NCBI RefSeq assembly: GCF_022869785.1
Contig: NZ_CP094997.1
Coordinates: 6,009,001-6,073,000 of the forward strand
Origin: Dyadobacter chenwenxiniae
GTDB taxonomy: Bacteria > Bacteroidota > Bacteroidia > Cytophagales > Spirosomataceae
DNA: 64,000 nucleotides
Direction of reading: 5' to 3'
Shown here: piece by piece, positions 7,478 to 17,500 of the stretch
Layout of the letters: the number at the start of each line of letters is the position of its first letter
Position numbering within the stretch: the stretch's first letter is position 1
Notes under the pieces: generated by a model
Seen by the model: the letters and a program-made list of their open reading frames with translations, nothing else
The model's database searches: none
What the model was told of the DNA's origin: nothing
Position numbers and translations under genes: made by a program

Positions 7478-9292
7478 TTAAGCCATTTCCATTTTTCCGG
7501 AATTACGTTTACGATCGTTTTCCTCCAGATATATTTTACGCATACGCATGCTCTGAGGCGTAACTTCCAGATATTCATCCTTCTGGATATATTCCATCGA
7601 CTCTTCAAGAGAGAAGTTGATTTTCGGAGCGATCCGCAAACCATCATCTGTTCCTGATGCACGCATGTTTGTTAATTTTTTGGCTTCCTGCAAGTTAACA
7701 ACGATGTCATTTGGACGATTGTGCTCACCGATAACCTGACCACCGTAGATTTCATCACCCGGCTCAACGAAGAAACGTCCGCGATCCTGCAATTTATCAA
7801 TGGTGTAACCTGTTGCAGGTCCTGTATTTTTAGAGATAATAGATCCGCTGATACGTCCTGGAATTGGTCCACGGAATGTACCGAATTCTTTGAAACGGTG
7901 CGTCATTACAGCTTCACCTTGTGTTGCAGTCAATACATTTGAACGCAATCCGATCAAACCTCTTGAAGGAATTTCGAATTCAAGGTGTTGCAAATCTCCT
8001 TTCGGTTCCATAATCAACAATTCACCTTTACGCTGCGTTGCCAATTCGATCACTTTTCCAGCTGTCGATTCTGGCACGTCTACAACCAATGTTTCTATTG
8101 GTTCAAGGCGCTCGCCTTTTTCGTTTTCCTTGAAAAGAACCTGAGGCTGGCCTAGTTGCAATTCGTAACCCTCGCGACGCATTGTTTCGATCAATACAGA
8201 CAAGTGAAGAATACCACGTCCGAAAACAAGGAATTTATCTTCTGTGTCTGTTGCTTCTACGCGGAGTGCAAGGTTCTTTTCAGTTTCTTTCATCAAACGG
8301 TCACGAAGGTGACGTGATGTTACAAACTTGCCTTCCTTACCAAAGAAAGGAGAGTTGTTGATTGTGAAAAGCATGTTCATTGTAGGCTCATCCACCGCAA
8401 TACGTGGAAGTGGTTCCGGATTTTCAGCATCAGCAAGTGTATCACCGATCTCAAAATCTTCGATACCAGTCACTGCGCAGATATCGCCAGCTGTAACTTC
8501 CGAAACTTTCACACGACCCAGTCCTTCAAATATCTGTAATTCTTTGATTTTCACTTTTTTGAAAACGCCGTCCGCTTTACAAAGCATCATGTTAGCCCCT
8601 TCTTTCAAAACGCCACGTTTCACACGACCGATTGCGATACGACCTACGAATGCGTTGTAGTCAAGTGAAGTAATCTGCATTTGGGCATTCCCTTCGTCGA
8701 TTACCGGAGCGGGGATCGAACTGATGATGGTATCAAGCAGGAATGTAATATTATCGGTTGGTGTTTTCCAATCCGGGCCCATCCATCCTTGTTTGGAAGA
8801 GCCGTAAACAGTTACAAAATCAAGCTGGTCTTCCGTAGCGCCAAGGTTGAACATCAGGTCAAATACATTTTCCTGAACTTCTTCCGGGCGGCAGTTTTCT
8901 TTATCAACTTTATTAACGACCACGATTGGCTTCAGGCCCAGGCCAATTGCCTTGCCTAGTACAAAACGTGTTTGTGGCATAGGCCCTTCGAATGCATCAA
9001 CAAGCAACAAAACGCCATCCGACATTTTAAGTACGCGTTCCACTTCACCACCAAAGTCTGCGTGACCTGGTGTATCAATTACATTGATTTTTACGTCTTT
9101 GTAACGCACCGATACGTTCTTAGAAGTGATAGTGATACCACGCTCCCTTTCAAGATCATTATTATCAAGGATTAGGTCATCAAACTCCTGGTTATCGCGA
9201 AATAACTTTGAAGCGTGAATGATTTTGTCAACCAATGTAGTTTTACCGTGGTCAACGTGCGCAATGATTGCGATGTTACGAATGGCTTGCAT
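7478..9292 (-). CDS. typA: Ribosome-associated GTPase TypA/BipA
   Basis: A 604-residue translational GTPase of the EF-G-like TypA/BipA family, involved in 50S assembly and stress adaptation. The G domain shows AHVDHGKTTL (G1), RERGITI (G2), DTPGHADF (G3) and NKVDKENC (G4). Later blocks include GRGILHLSVLIETMRREG and the BipA-specific C-terminal region with RASGTDD and the SLEESMEYI segment. ATG 9292 (MQAIRNIAIIAHVDHG) is chosen because family members begin this way; an in-frame start at 9307 would add five residues. A -7-like TACATTTG lies about 105 bp upstream. Confidence 0.96.
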   Translation of the reverse strand: MQAIRNIAIIAHVDHGKTTLVDKIIHASKLFRDNQEFDDLILDNNDLERERGITITSKNVSVRYKDVKINVIDTPGHADFGGEVERVLKMSDGVLLLVDAFEGPMPQTRFVLGKAIGLGLKPIVVVNKVDKENCRPEEVQENVFDLMFNLGATEDQLDFVTVYGSSKQGWMGPDWKTPTDNITFLLDTIISSIPAPVIDEGNAQMQITSLDYNAFVGRIAIGRVKRGVLKEGANMMLCKADGVFKKVKIKELQIFEGLGRVKVSEVTAGDICAVTGIEDFEIGDTLADAENPEPLPRIAVDEPTMNMLFTINNSPFFGKEGKFVTSRHLRDRLMKETEKNLALRVEATDTEDKFLVFGRGILHLSVLIETMRREGYELQLGQPQVLFKENEKGERLEPIETLVVDVPESTAGKVIELATQRKGELLIMEPKGDLQHLEFEIPSRGLIGLRSNVLTATQGEAVMTHRFKEFGTFRGPIPGRISGSIISKNTGPATGYTIDKLQDRGRFFVEPGDEIYGGQVIGEHNRPNDIVVNLQEAKKLTNMRASGTDDGLRIAPKINFSLEESMEYIQKDEYLEVTPQSMRMRKIYLEENDRKRNSGKMEMA

Positions 9293-9394
9293 TGTTTTAT
9301 AGATCAATTGTTTACGGTTTTTCCTTTCGGCGGCTTAAAACCGGCAGTAAACCGTTTTGCTTTTAGTTTGACTGATTTTTTGTCAAATAGGGTG

Positions 9395-9402
9395 CAAATG
9401 TA
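9395..9402 (-). promoter_or_regulatory. Bacteroidetes-type -7 box upstream of typA
   Basis: TACATTTG on the minus strand matches TANNTTTG, about 103 nt before the typA ATG. No -33 TTTG is visible at 18-20 nt spacing, so this is tentative. Confidence 0.35.
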
Positions 9403-9554
9403 CGGACTTTTTCTGCTGAATAACAGTATTTTACAATTAATTTATTGTTACCTGCCGAAAAAGGCGGTTTGTAATGAGAGAAGTGCAAAAAGTTATTTTT
9501 ATTGTTGGATGGTTACAATTTTTCGAATGTGAGTACAACAGCCTATAAACAAGA

Positions 9555-9581
9555 AAAGAGACGCCAATATGGCGCCTCCTT
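9555..9581 (-). terminator. Rho-independent terminator after the small lipoprotein gene
   Basis: Stem 9555-9566 with 9570-9581 around a 3-nt loop. Its two A.C mismatches on the plus strand become U.G wobbles in a minus-strand RNA, which fits termination of the lipoprotein gene ending at 9618. The surrounding 9293-9617 stretch otherwise holds only the typA leader and promoter. Confidence 0.65.
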
Positions 9582-9617
9582 TGACTTCAACACACTTAAT
9601 GAAAAACCTGCATTAAC

Positions 9618-10001
9618 TCATTTTCTTTTCAGAAATATTTTGTCGATTCCTTCTACATCAAGGACAATTGAGTCGCAAGCGTTGGTCAATGCTGAAAAGG
9701 CATAAACGGCGTTAGTGTTATTTTTGAACTTGCCTGAGATTTTGAGGGAGTCTTTTTCAGCTGTCCAGGTCATAATTGGTTCGTTCTGCTTACCAAAAAG
9801 CATCCCGCCCGACTCAGTGAATGTTCCATCTTCTAAAAACGATAACTCATCCGTGTGTTTTGGGCTGGATTCTAATGATCCTAGCCACGTTCCCAGGATA
9901 TTTTTAGCAAAAGCAGGCGGTACGCAAGGTTCATCTTTGTCTTTATCGCAAGCTGAGGCGATAAAGATTACCAGGAAAAATATCAATATTCGCTTCACCA
10001 T
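9618..10001 (-). CDS. Lipocalin-like small lipoprotein
   Basis: A 127-residue protein with a lipoprotein signal (MVKRILIFFLVIFIASAC, lipobox ASAC, Cys about 18). The mature part reads ILGTWLGSLESS...ELSFLEDGTFTESGG...IMTWTAEKDSLKISG, the 'GTW...L.F..DGTF...W....D.L.I' pattern of lipocalin-like domains in Bacteroidota lipoproteins. Such proteins are exported and probably outer-membrane anchored; ligands are not known. It is monocistronic, with a terminator downstream. Assignment to the lipocalin-like group is by pattern only. Confidence 0.75.
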   Translation of the reverse strand: MVKRILIFFLVIFIASACDKDKDEPCVPPAFAKNILGTWLGSLESSPKHTDELSFLEDGTFTESGGMLFGKQNEPIMTWTAEKDSLKISGKFKNNTNAVYAFSALTNACDSIVLDVEGIDKIFLKRK

Positions 10002-10124
10002 AACATTCTGGTTTACTAGTGTGGTTATCCCGCTAATCTCAATTTTATGATATTTATAATGGCCAAACTCGTCTTGTTATTGAATTAGTCGAGTCTGGCC
10101 AGTGTAAACATTAGTGGTCTTCTA

Positions 10125-11219
10125 CTAGTTGTTCACCACGATCTTATAGGTCTTTTCGGAGCCATTTGTGTTAGTAAAACGCACCAGATAAACGCCATTC
10201 AGCAAATTCTTAACTTTGACATTTGGTGACGGCTTTTCGGAAGAGTAAACCTTTTTGCCATTAGAACCTACGATCTCAACTTTCTTAATTTTGCTCCAAT
10301 CCGCTGCTTTAATAGTCAGTTCATCTGAGACAGGATTAGGGTACATATAAGCAGCAACTCCTTCAAACTTTACAGAGAGAATCCGGCTGTAAGCGCTAGT
10401 CCCATCTTTATCGATCATGTGCAGACGATAAAGGTTCTCACCTTCGAACGGATCATTATCGACCGCCGAATAATCGACAGTTGAACGGCTTTCTCCTTTG
10501 GCAGCAACAGTCGTAATCGTTTTCCAATCCTTACCATTAGCACTACGCTGCACATCAAAGTGGTCGCTGTTAGTTTCTTCGGTGGAAGACCAAGCGAGGT
10601 TGATTGCGTTGCCCTCACTGGATGCGTCGAACGAAAGCAACTTAACTGGTAGTGCGAAGCTTTGCGCCATTTGAAATGGTCTTCTCAATCCGATTGGATT
10701 AAGAGGGGGGTCGTTAGCAAGATTCGTCCATGAACTGCCTTGGGCTATTGCATTTGGACGAGGTGTTGCAGGATCGCCTTGGTTCACTGGTCCCGAGAAA
10801 TTAATGGTAAAAGTAGCGAGCTTTACAAAAGATAACGTATTAAGGTCTGTCTCATTATTTCTTTCTAATGTGAGGCCTAATTCACTTTGTCCTAATGGAG
10901 GTGATCCGGGTACAATTGTTTGAACTCCGACCGTTCCAGTCGTGAAATCAGTGTTACCGCTTCCCGTTCCATTCAGTATTGTCACTCCCGATGGAAGAAG
11001 GAGATCTAGCCTAATATTGAAAGCTATCCACCCATTATTATTTGGCCCGACATATCCCGCATCAGCTTTGGCTTCTAGATCAAATGTCCAACTTAGGCCG
11101 TCAGCACTAACTTTTCTGTTCGTAAAGTCAAGAATGATTGGAACATTCTGAGCAATGGCAGATTTTGCTAGAGTTAATATTAGTAATACTGCAAAAAGAT
11201 TTCTAAAAAGTCGTTTCAT
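10125..11219 (-). CDS. Secreted protein with T9SS type A sorting domain
   Basis: A 364-residue exported protein: signal peptide about 1-23 (LAKSAIAQ), an N-terminal cohesin-like or beta-sandwich region (about 25-180), a segment starting LPVKLLSFDASSEGNAINLAWSS (about 190-285) that is the Fn3-like block often preceding sorting domains, and a C-terminal type A sorting domain from MYPNPVSDELTI to the end (YLVRFTNTNGSEKTYKIVVNN region). Type A domains direct export through the type IX system and are cleaved on attachment to the surface. Its ATG lies inside the end of the upstream repeat-protein gene (17-bp overlap), so the two are translationally coupled and may form one surface structure. Confidence 0.85.
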   Translation of the reverse strand: MKRLFRNLFAVLLILTLAKSAIAQNVPIILDFTNRKVSADGLSWTFDLEAKADAGYVGPNNNGWIAFNIRLDLLLPSGVTILNGTGSGNTDFTTGTVGVQTIVPGSPPLGQSELGLTLERNNETDLNTLSFVKLATFTINFSGPVNQGDPATPRPNAIAQGSSWTNLANDPPLNPIGLRRPFQMAQSFALPVKLLSFDASSEGNAINLAWSSTEETNSDHFDVQRSANGKDWKTITTVAAKGESRSTVDYSAVDNDPFEGENLYRLHMIDKDGTSAYSRILSVKFEGVAAYMYPNPVSDELTIKAADWSKIKKVEIVGSNGKKVYSSEKPSPNVKVKNLLNGVYLVRFTNTNGSEKTYKIVVNN

Positions 11220-13923
11220 ATTTAATAGTTAATAAGAGTTGAAAAATATCCTTTGTTAAAACTGATCTTGAAAAAAGAGAGATGTCGACATTATCTACGA
11301 TTCCATCAAGGTTTAAATCTTCTGCTTTATATGTATCAAAATCGCCATTGTTGAACGAGATTCTTTCAGTGGAAAAATCCGCGTTGTCTATTGTGAAATC
11401 CTGTTGAATCTCGCCGCTAATCATACACCATACCCCATTACTCAAGACCATTTGGGCGGTTGCTCCTACGTTGTAAGCCTTGGATAACTCCGCAGAAAAA
11501 TCATAATTAACAGTTCCAGCATTGAAGGAAACCAAGCCAAGTCCAAGGACACCCAAGTGGTTCCTGTGTTTGACAGCAATTCGAACGCCTCCAAACTGCG
11601 GATTAAACTTCGGAGCGAAACCATCCACATCCAATACGGTTCCATCTACTCGAAGCAAGAGACTTTTGGATTCCAGAATGATTGATGGATTTTGCATACT
11701 ACGGATCTCCACTTTCACCCAATCGACTACATTGCCAGCTTTTGAGAAGGTGTTTTTAATTTCCGGATAAACCGCGTCGCCGCCGTAAGGGTCTTGGGTG
11801 GGAAGTAATCCGAAAGTGGAAGGGCCAGTTTTATAAACTTGCAGATCATTCCGCATCGTTGCTACGCCGTTTTCTTGCGTCGTTGCGCCTTGGAGGAAGA
11901 CCTTCAGATTGAGGGAGACCTTTGTTTCGCAAAGCAAAATAGCCACCGTCACTTTTGCTGTTGAGACATCCGTATTAAAGCATTCGAGCGCATCATCCTT
12001 GAAGAATGCGTAGTAAGTTCCGGATCCGACTTTTGTAGGGTCTGGAACAGCACTCGTATGAGAAGCATCTGTAAACCACACGATAGAAGATCCTTGCGGC
12101 TTATTTGAAACAATTAATTTAGTTAAGTTCGCCGTTTGGCTAGGACACGTATTTGATATGTTTGTGCGATTTAGAGAAACTTGTTCGTTTCCAGCATTAC
12201 AACACGCAGCTCCTGTAATTGTGACTTGGGCAGTAGAGTTATCAGTATTGTAACATTTGTTAACGGCATCATAAATGAAAGCATAATAGGTGCCGATTCC
12301 CACTGCCTCGGGATTTGGTACAGATGTTGTGTGTTTTGGATCCAAAAACCACTGGATTGTTGTATTGGGAGGTGAGATTGTGGAGACACTCGTTGCAAGG
12401 TCCATTGTCAGCGGACAATCAACGTTATAGGAATTCGCCTTCAGTGTAACTTCACTTGTACCCGCATTGCAAGGACATGGAAGAAATATACTTACCTCAA
12501 TTACTGCGAAAGAAAGGTCTGTATTAAAACAATTGTTGGCGGAATTGTAGAAAAATGCATAGTAATTTCCTGTGGTAACCTGTGTAGGATCTGAAACGGC
12601 CAGCCCATGATGTGTCGGATTAGTATACCAAACTAGCTTAGATCCGGAGGGAATTGGACTATCATATTCGTTATTCAGGTTTACTAACTTGTCAGGACAT
12701 TGATTAGAAGCATTATTTTTTCGTAAAACAACTTGTTCAGAAACTGCTACCTTGGATGTTGAATTATTAGTATTATAACAATTGGCGTTACTGTCATAGT
12801 AAAAGACATAATAGATCCCTGGTGTCTTGATCTGGGAGACAAAGGAGTAGTGATTGCCTGTATGAGCAGGGTTGTTAAACCAACGTACTTGCACACCTAC
12901 GGGTATAGGGTCTTTGAGTAAGCTATTTAGATTTACTGTCGGATTATTTGTGCAAGATCCAAGATTTAAGTAGTCGTCTGTCAACTTCACCTGCTGTGTG
13001 CCAGCTTTAGAAGGAGATGGTAAAACGACCACCTTTGCGCTGGAATTATCGGTATTAAAGCACTGATTACTTGAATTGTCAAAATAGAAAGCGTAGTAAG
13101 TGCCAGGCATAGCATGCGAGGGATCAGCTACGACTGTATTCTTGACATGATTTGGAGTATAGTACCAAGCCACAACAGTGCCTGGAGGAGGTGTCCCGGA
13201 GTATGAATTTTTAAGATCCACTGTCCCGGCGCAATCGGCAGCAAGCGTTGTTGATGATAGTAACACTTGAGAAGTGCCTGATGCATTACATGCAAGTTTA
13301 ATACCGGTAGGCCCAATGTCCAAGGCTGTAAATCCACCTTCATAACCCGCTGTTCCAGTAAATACCAAAGTTGCTTGTGTTGAAGTTGCCGTAAATTCAA
13401 TAAAACCGGGAACCCACGAGCCAACATTATCTAATGGCGGCAGGGGGTCAAAAGGTATTGTTTGAGTCCCGCTTGCACCGTTAGAAAGAGTTAGTGTTCC
13501 ACTTGTGCCATAAGATGTTACAGGAATATCTGATCCTTGATATTGCATTGAAGCTGAGAGCATATGATATTCCAGCCAGTATTTCCTCCCCGGAATTAGA
13601 TCCTTAATAAACGCCGCGGCTGCGCCTTTATGAGCAACCTGTGAAGGCGAACCTAGCTGATTAAATATAGAGAGAAAAGTGTTGTTTCCTGATGGAATAG
13701 GTTTTAACGCAGGAAACCAGGGCCGATTAAAACCAATACCACCGGACTGGCCTGACTCATGAGTAATGTTAGAGGTGTGACCAGGTTCGTAGTCTGCATA
13801 GTTAAACCATAAGGTGGGTGGAAATTTGCCAGGAATCACACCTGCTGTCGAAGCATTCTGCGCCTTAAGGAAGTGTGCGCTTAATAGTATAATTGGCAGT
13901 AAGTAAAATATTAATCTTTTCAT
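11203..13923 (-). CDS. Large exported repeat protein with dockerin-like C-terminus
   Basis: A 906-residue protein with signal peptide (about 1-22, HFLKAQN). After an N-terminal lectin-like or discoidin-like region (about 25-210) come five diverged repeats of 85-95 residues (about 212-300, 306-395, 396-478, 484-570, 575-660), each with a central W, a GTYYAFxYD block and a C(F/Y)NTD(N/L)S...V.V ending. Then follows a conserved Bacteroidota module (about 668-800: LRVDGTVLDVDG, RIAVKHRNHLGVL). Near the C-terminus, DLNLDGIVDNVDISLF resembles half of a dockerin-type Ca-binding motif. No T9SS sorting domain is present; its co-encoded partner has one and a cohesin-like N-terminus. Likely a surface or adhesive protein; the cohesin/dockerin pairing is inference. 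Confidence 0.75.
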   Translation of the reverse strand: MKRLIFYLLPIILLSAHFLKAQNASTAGVIPGKFPPTLWFNYADYEPGHTSNITHESGQSGGIGFNRPWFPALKPIPSGNNTFLSIFNQLGSPSQVAHKGAAAAFIKDLIPGRKYWLEYHMLSASMQYQGSDIPVTSYGTSGTLTLSNGASGTQTIPFDPLPPLDNVGSWVPGFIEFTATSTQATLVFTGTAGYEGGFTALDIGPTGIKLACNASGTSQVLLSSTTLAADCAGTVDLKNSYSGTPPPGTVVAWYYTPNHVKNTVVADPSHAMPGTYYAFYFDNSSNQCFNTDNSSAKVVVLPSPSKAGTQQVKLTDDYLNLGSCTNNPTVNLNSLLKDPIPVGVQVRWFNNPAHTGNHYSFVSQIKTPGIYYVFYYDSNANCYNTNNSTSKVAVSEQVVLRKNNASNQCPDKLVNLNNEYDSPIPSGSKLVWYTNPTHHGLAVSDPTQVTTGNYYAFFYNSANNCFNTDLSFAVIEVSIFLPCPCNAGTSEVTLKANSYNVDCPLTMDLATSVSTISPPNTTIQWFLDPKHTTSVPNPEAVGIGTYYAFIYDAVNKCYNTDNSTAQVTITGAACCNAGNEQVSLNRTNISNTCPSQTANLTKLIVSNKPQGSSIVWFTDASHTSAVPDPTKVGSGTYYAFFKDDALECFNTDVSTAKVTVAILLCETKVSLNLKVFLQGATTQENGVATMRNDLQVYKTGPSTFGLLPTQDPYGGDAVYPEIKNTFSKAGNVVDWVKVEIRSMQNPSIILESKSLLLRVDGTVLDVDGFAPKFNPQFGGVRIAVKHRNHLGVLGLGLVSFNAGTVNYDFSAELSKAYNVGATAQMVLSNGVWCMISGEIQQDFTIDNADFSTERISFNNGDFDTYKAEDLNLDGIVDNVDISLFSRSVLTKDIFQLLLTIKYETTF

Positions 13924-14002
13924 CGTATTACTGTTTAGTGTGTCAGGTTTTCAGCCCTGGAAAAATCTCTGTTTTCATGTTGTCAGCTAAATAGGGAGGT
14001 AA

Positions 14003-14104
14003 ATGTCAGGCGTTGTGATTTGTCGGGCTTGTGGCAGTCATGGCCAGCAAACGCTGTGTCGGAATTGCGTGTTGTCATGTGTGTTTCTTCATAATAGAGT
14101 GATG
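14003..14104 (+). CDS. Possible 33-residue CxxC-x8-CxxC microprotein
   Basis: A short open frame in the 580-bp gap between divergent genes. It begins ATG 14003, preceded by AGGGAGG at 13993-13999, and encodes a peptide with CRAC at 7-10 and CRNC at 19-22, a zinc-ribbon-like spacing, plus Cys 26. The remainder of the gap (13924-14504) shows no other supported feature. Bacteroidota rarely depend on Shine-Dalgarno sites and the spacer here is only 3 nt, so the frame may be accidental. Confidence 0.15.
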
Positions 14105-14504
14105 GATTAAGTGATTAAAAAAGACCAGTCGACCTTGTAAGTCAAATCAAGGCTCGAATTTGAAAGCGATATTTTGAATTTGTCGAAAGCGATGATTGAA
14201 GGGCGGGCATGAGTGAATTAACGGCAATGTTTTGCTGAATCAGCTTTATCTGGCATCGTTAGTGCTTGATAATGTTCGGCTTGCAAAGCAGAAATAGCTC
14301 TATTTATTAGTAGTATATACAAATAGCTTCTGCGTAGGATTAGTGCTCAAAAACAGGTGTTAAAGCAAAACCATTCTCCTCGTAAGCCACCATCTTTGAA
14401 GGCCGAAATCCCTTTTATCAATTATCGCCAGCCGTTTAATAAATGCATTGCAGTGTTTTTACAAAAAATCTGAACTTAAATTTTATTCTATCTCGGGAGT
14501 CGCA

Positions 14505-17500
14505 ATGGTGTATAAAATTGGCTTGTTGCTTTGTCTTTTACCAAGTCTGGTGCACGGGCAGTTTATCTTTCAAAATTTGCGCACAGCTGACGGTCTTAGC
14601 AGCAAAATGATAGAATGTCTATATAAGGATAATGACGGCATTCTATGGATTGGTACAACTAAGGGCTTAAATCGTTACGACGGTGCAGTTGTAAAGCAAT
14701 ATCGAAGCGGGCCGGGCATGAAAGATTTTTATATCAATGCCATTCAGCCTTTCGGAGCATCAGAGATGTTGATCGGAACCAAGGAAGGAGTAAAGATTTT
14801 CGATAAGCGATTGGGTGCATTTCATAGTGACCAGCGATTTATAGCATTGGACAACAAGGATGTAGTCAGCATCAACTCGGATGTATATAACAGGTTGTGG
14901 ATATTCACCAGCTCAGAAATATATGTTTTTCTAGACAATGAGCTTGTGATCGCTGAAAAAGTGATTCCAGACTTAAAAATCATTCAACAAGAGGGTTATG
15001 AAACCTCTGTAATAACCTGGGATGCGAAGAGAATAGGTTTTTGGCTTGGAGGTAAGAAAACCTTCTTTATCGATTGTAAGAACCGGACGATTTATCACAA
15101 ATTAAATAATCCGAATAGAATACCACTTTTAGATACACAGGATGTATACGCAATTGCCGTTGATATGGCGTCTAACATATGGTATGGTTGCAATGCTAAT
15201 CAATCATTGAATTTTTGGAACGCTGACAAGAATATAGTCACGACTTTTGTAGAACTGGACGGAAAAAAGAATTTCGGGGGATGTAATTATCTATACTTAG
15301 ATAGCAAGCAACGGTTATGGATCTCGACACCAATGTATTCTGCATTCATGAAGGAGCCGGGAAAGGACATAAAGCAGATACCGTATAGTCAGAACCGTAC
15401 ATACTCTATAGGCTACGGATCTTTCAGACATATCATTGATGATAATGAACAAAATGTCTGGATAGCCACAATTAACGGGATTAGCGAGGCACCCGCCAAC
15501 ACGCCTGTTCAGGCGATCTATCAGTTGCCTAGCTTTGAATTTTTTTTGCAAACCGGATTCGCACATTCCAATTCTATCGTCATTGATAAGGAAAAGATAA
15601 TTGCGTCCAAAGAAGAAGGACTTATTATGTATGACATGAATCACAAATCCTATCGCCGGCATGTGGTGACCCGAAACAAGCAGCAGCTAGTTCGGAATAG
15701 ATTTATGATGTCGACGAAAATTGATGACACATGGTGGTGCGGAGGCGTTGATGGAATTCATTTTTTAAGGGCAGGGAGTACCAGGTTTGAGTCTTTTGAG
15801 AAAATCAAATATAAGTCTGCAAACAAATTCTCTAACTTCATCTTCGCTGATCGTAACGAACAGGTCTGGTTTCAGATTTGGAAAGACGCAATTTATCGGT
15901 ATTCTCCCAAGACCGGTAAATTAGACCGGTTTGATGGAACGGACAAAAATTATGGGGAGTTCAATTACAGCAGTAGTCAGAGTTTTGTGGTCAGGAGAAA
16001 TGGGGACATTTTGTTTGCGGTGAATGGTCTGGGCCTTTTAAAATTTGATGCAAAACTTCAAAAATTCTCCCAGGTGCCTGTTGGCAACCCAAACAAATTT
16101 GTTGCTTACGATTTAACCGAGGATCGCGTCGGAAATGTTTGGGCTGCCGTTTTGGGCAGGGGGATTTTAAAATTAGACAGACAAAATAACCTCGTCGATA
16201 GCCTTCATACCGGCAACGGTTTTCCTTACGATAATCTGAGCAGCATTGCGGTGGATCATTTAGGAAATGTGTGGGCTGGGGGTAGCGAAGGTCTGTTGTT
16301 CTTTAATCCAGATTCGAAAGCTGTTACGGAAGTTAAAATTGATCTGGGCCAGAATCTTCAGGATTATTGGAATGACATTTACGTGGCAAACAAACGTGTA
16401 TATGCTGCAATGTTAGATCATGTCGTCGTAATCGATCCTTCGAAATTCGCATCAGTAAAGGTGAAGAAACCACCGCATATCACATCCGTAAAAGTCCTTG
16501 GAAATGAAAAAGAAGATTTTGCCAAGAATACGCAGCTTAATCTTGAATCCGATGAGGACTATCTCACCTTTCAATACGCATCCCTGGATCACCGGGATGT
16601 TCCCACATTGAAATATAGTTACATACTTGAAGGGTATGACAAAAAATGGATCAATGCGGGCCGTTCGTTGGTAGCTTCCTATAAAAATCTGCCTTGGGGC
16701 AAGTATACATTCAAGGTAAGAAGTACAGATGAGCATGGTAATTGGATGAAGCAGTTTAGCTCTCTGGAAATTTACATTATGCCTCCGTGGTGGAAATCGT
16801 CCTGGTTTATGGCATGCATTTTCATCATTCTGGCATATATAGGTGTCGCTTTGCATTTTTACCTGATAAGAAGAAGACGAGCGCGGATGATGGAAGCAAG
16901 CATCGATTATTTTGCTAATTCAGTTTATGGATCGAACTCAGTGAATGAGATCTGCTGGGACATTGCGCGTAATTGCATCTCTCAGCTCGATTTCCAGGAT
17001 TGTGTGGTCTATTTGTTGGATAAGAAGAGAGATGTGCTTGTACAAAAAGCAGTAATCATCAATAAAGCCAGTAAGGAGGCGGAATTGGATAACCTTGTCG
17101 ATATCCCGCTTGGCAGGGGAATTGTAGGAACTGTGGCAACCACAGGGAAGCACTTGATAATTTCCGACACTTCAAAAGATGAAAGATATATTGTAAGCGA
17201 GGAAAGGCGGCTTTCCGAGCTGGCAGTGCCTTTGATACACGACGGGAGAGTGATCGGTGTTATAGATACGGAACATGAGGAAAGAGACTATTTTAAGGAT
17301 GAACATCTGAAGGCTCTGTCTATCATTGCATCGATTAGCTCAGGCAAAATCGCCGAAGCACTCGCTCAGGCTGCTACAAAGGAAAAAGAAATTGAGCTTT
17401 TGGAGATCAATAAAATGCTGGCTGAAAGCCAATTAATGGCTTTACGTGCACAAATGAACCCGCACTTTGTTTTTAATTGCCTGAACAGTATTCAAGAATG

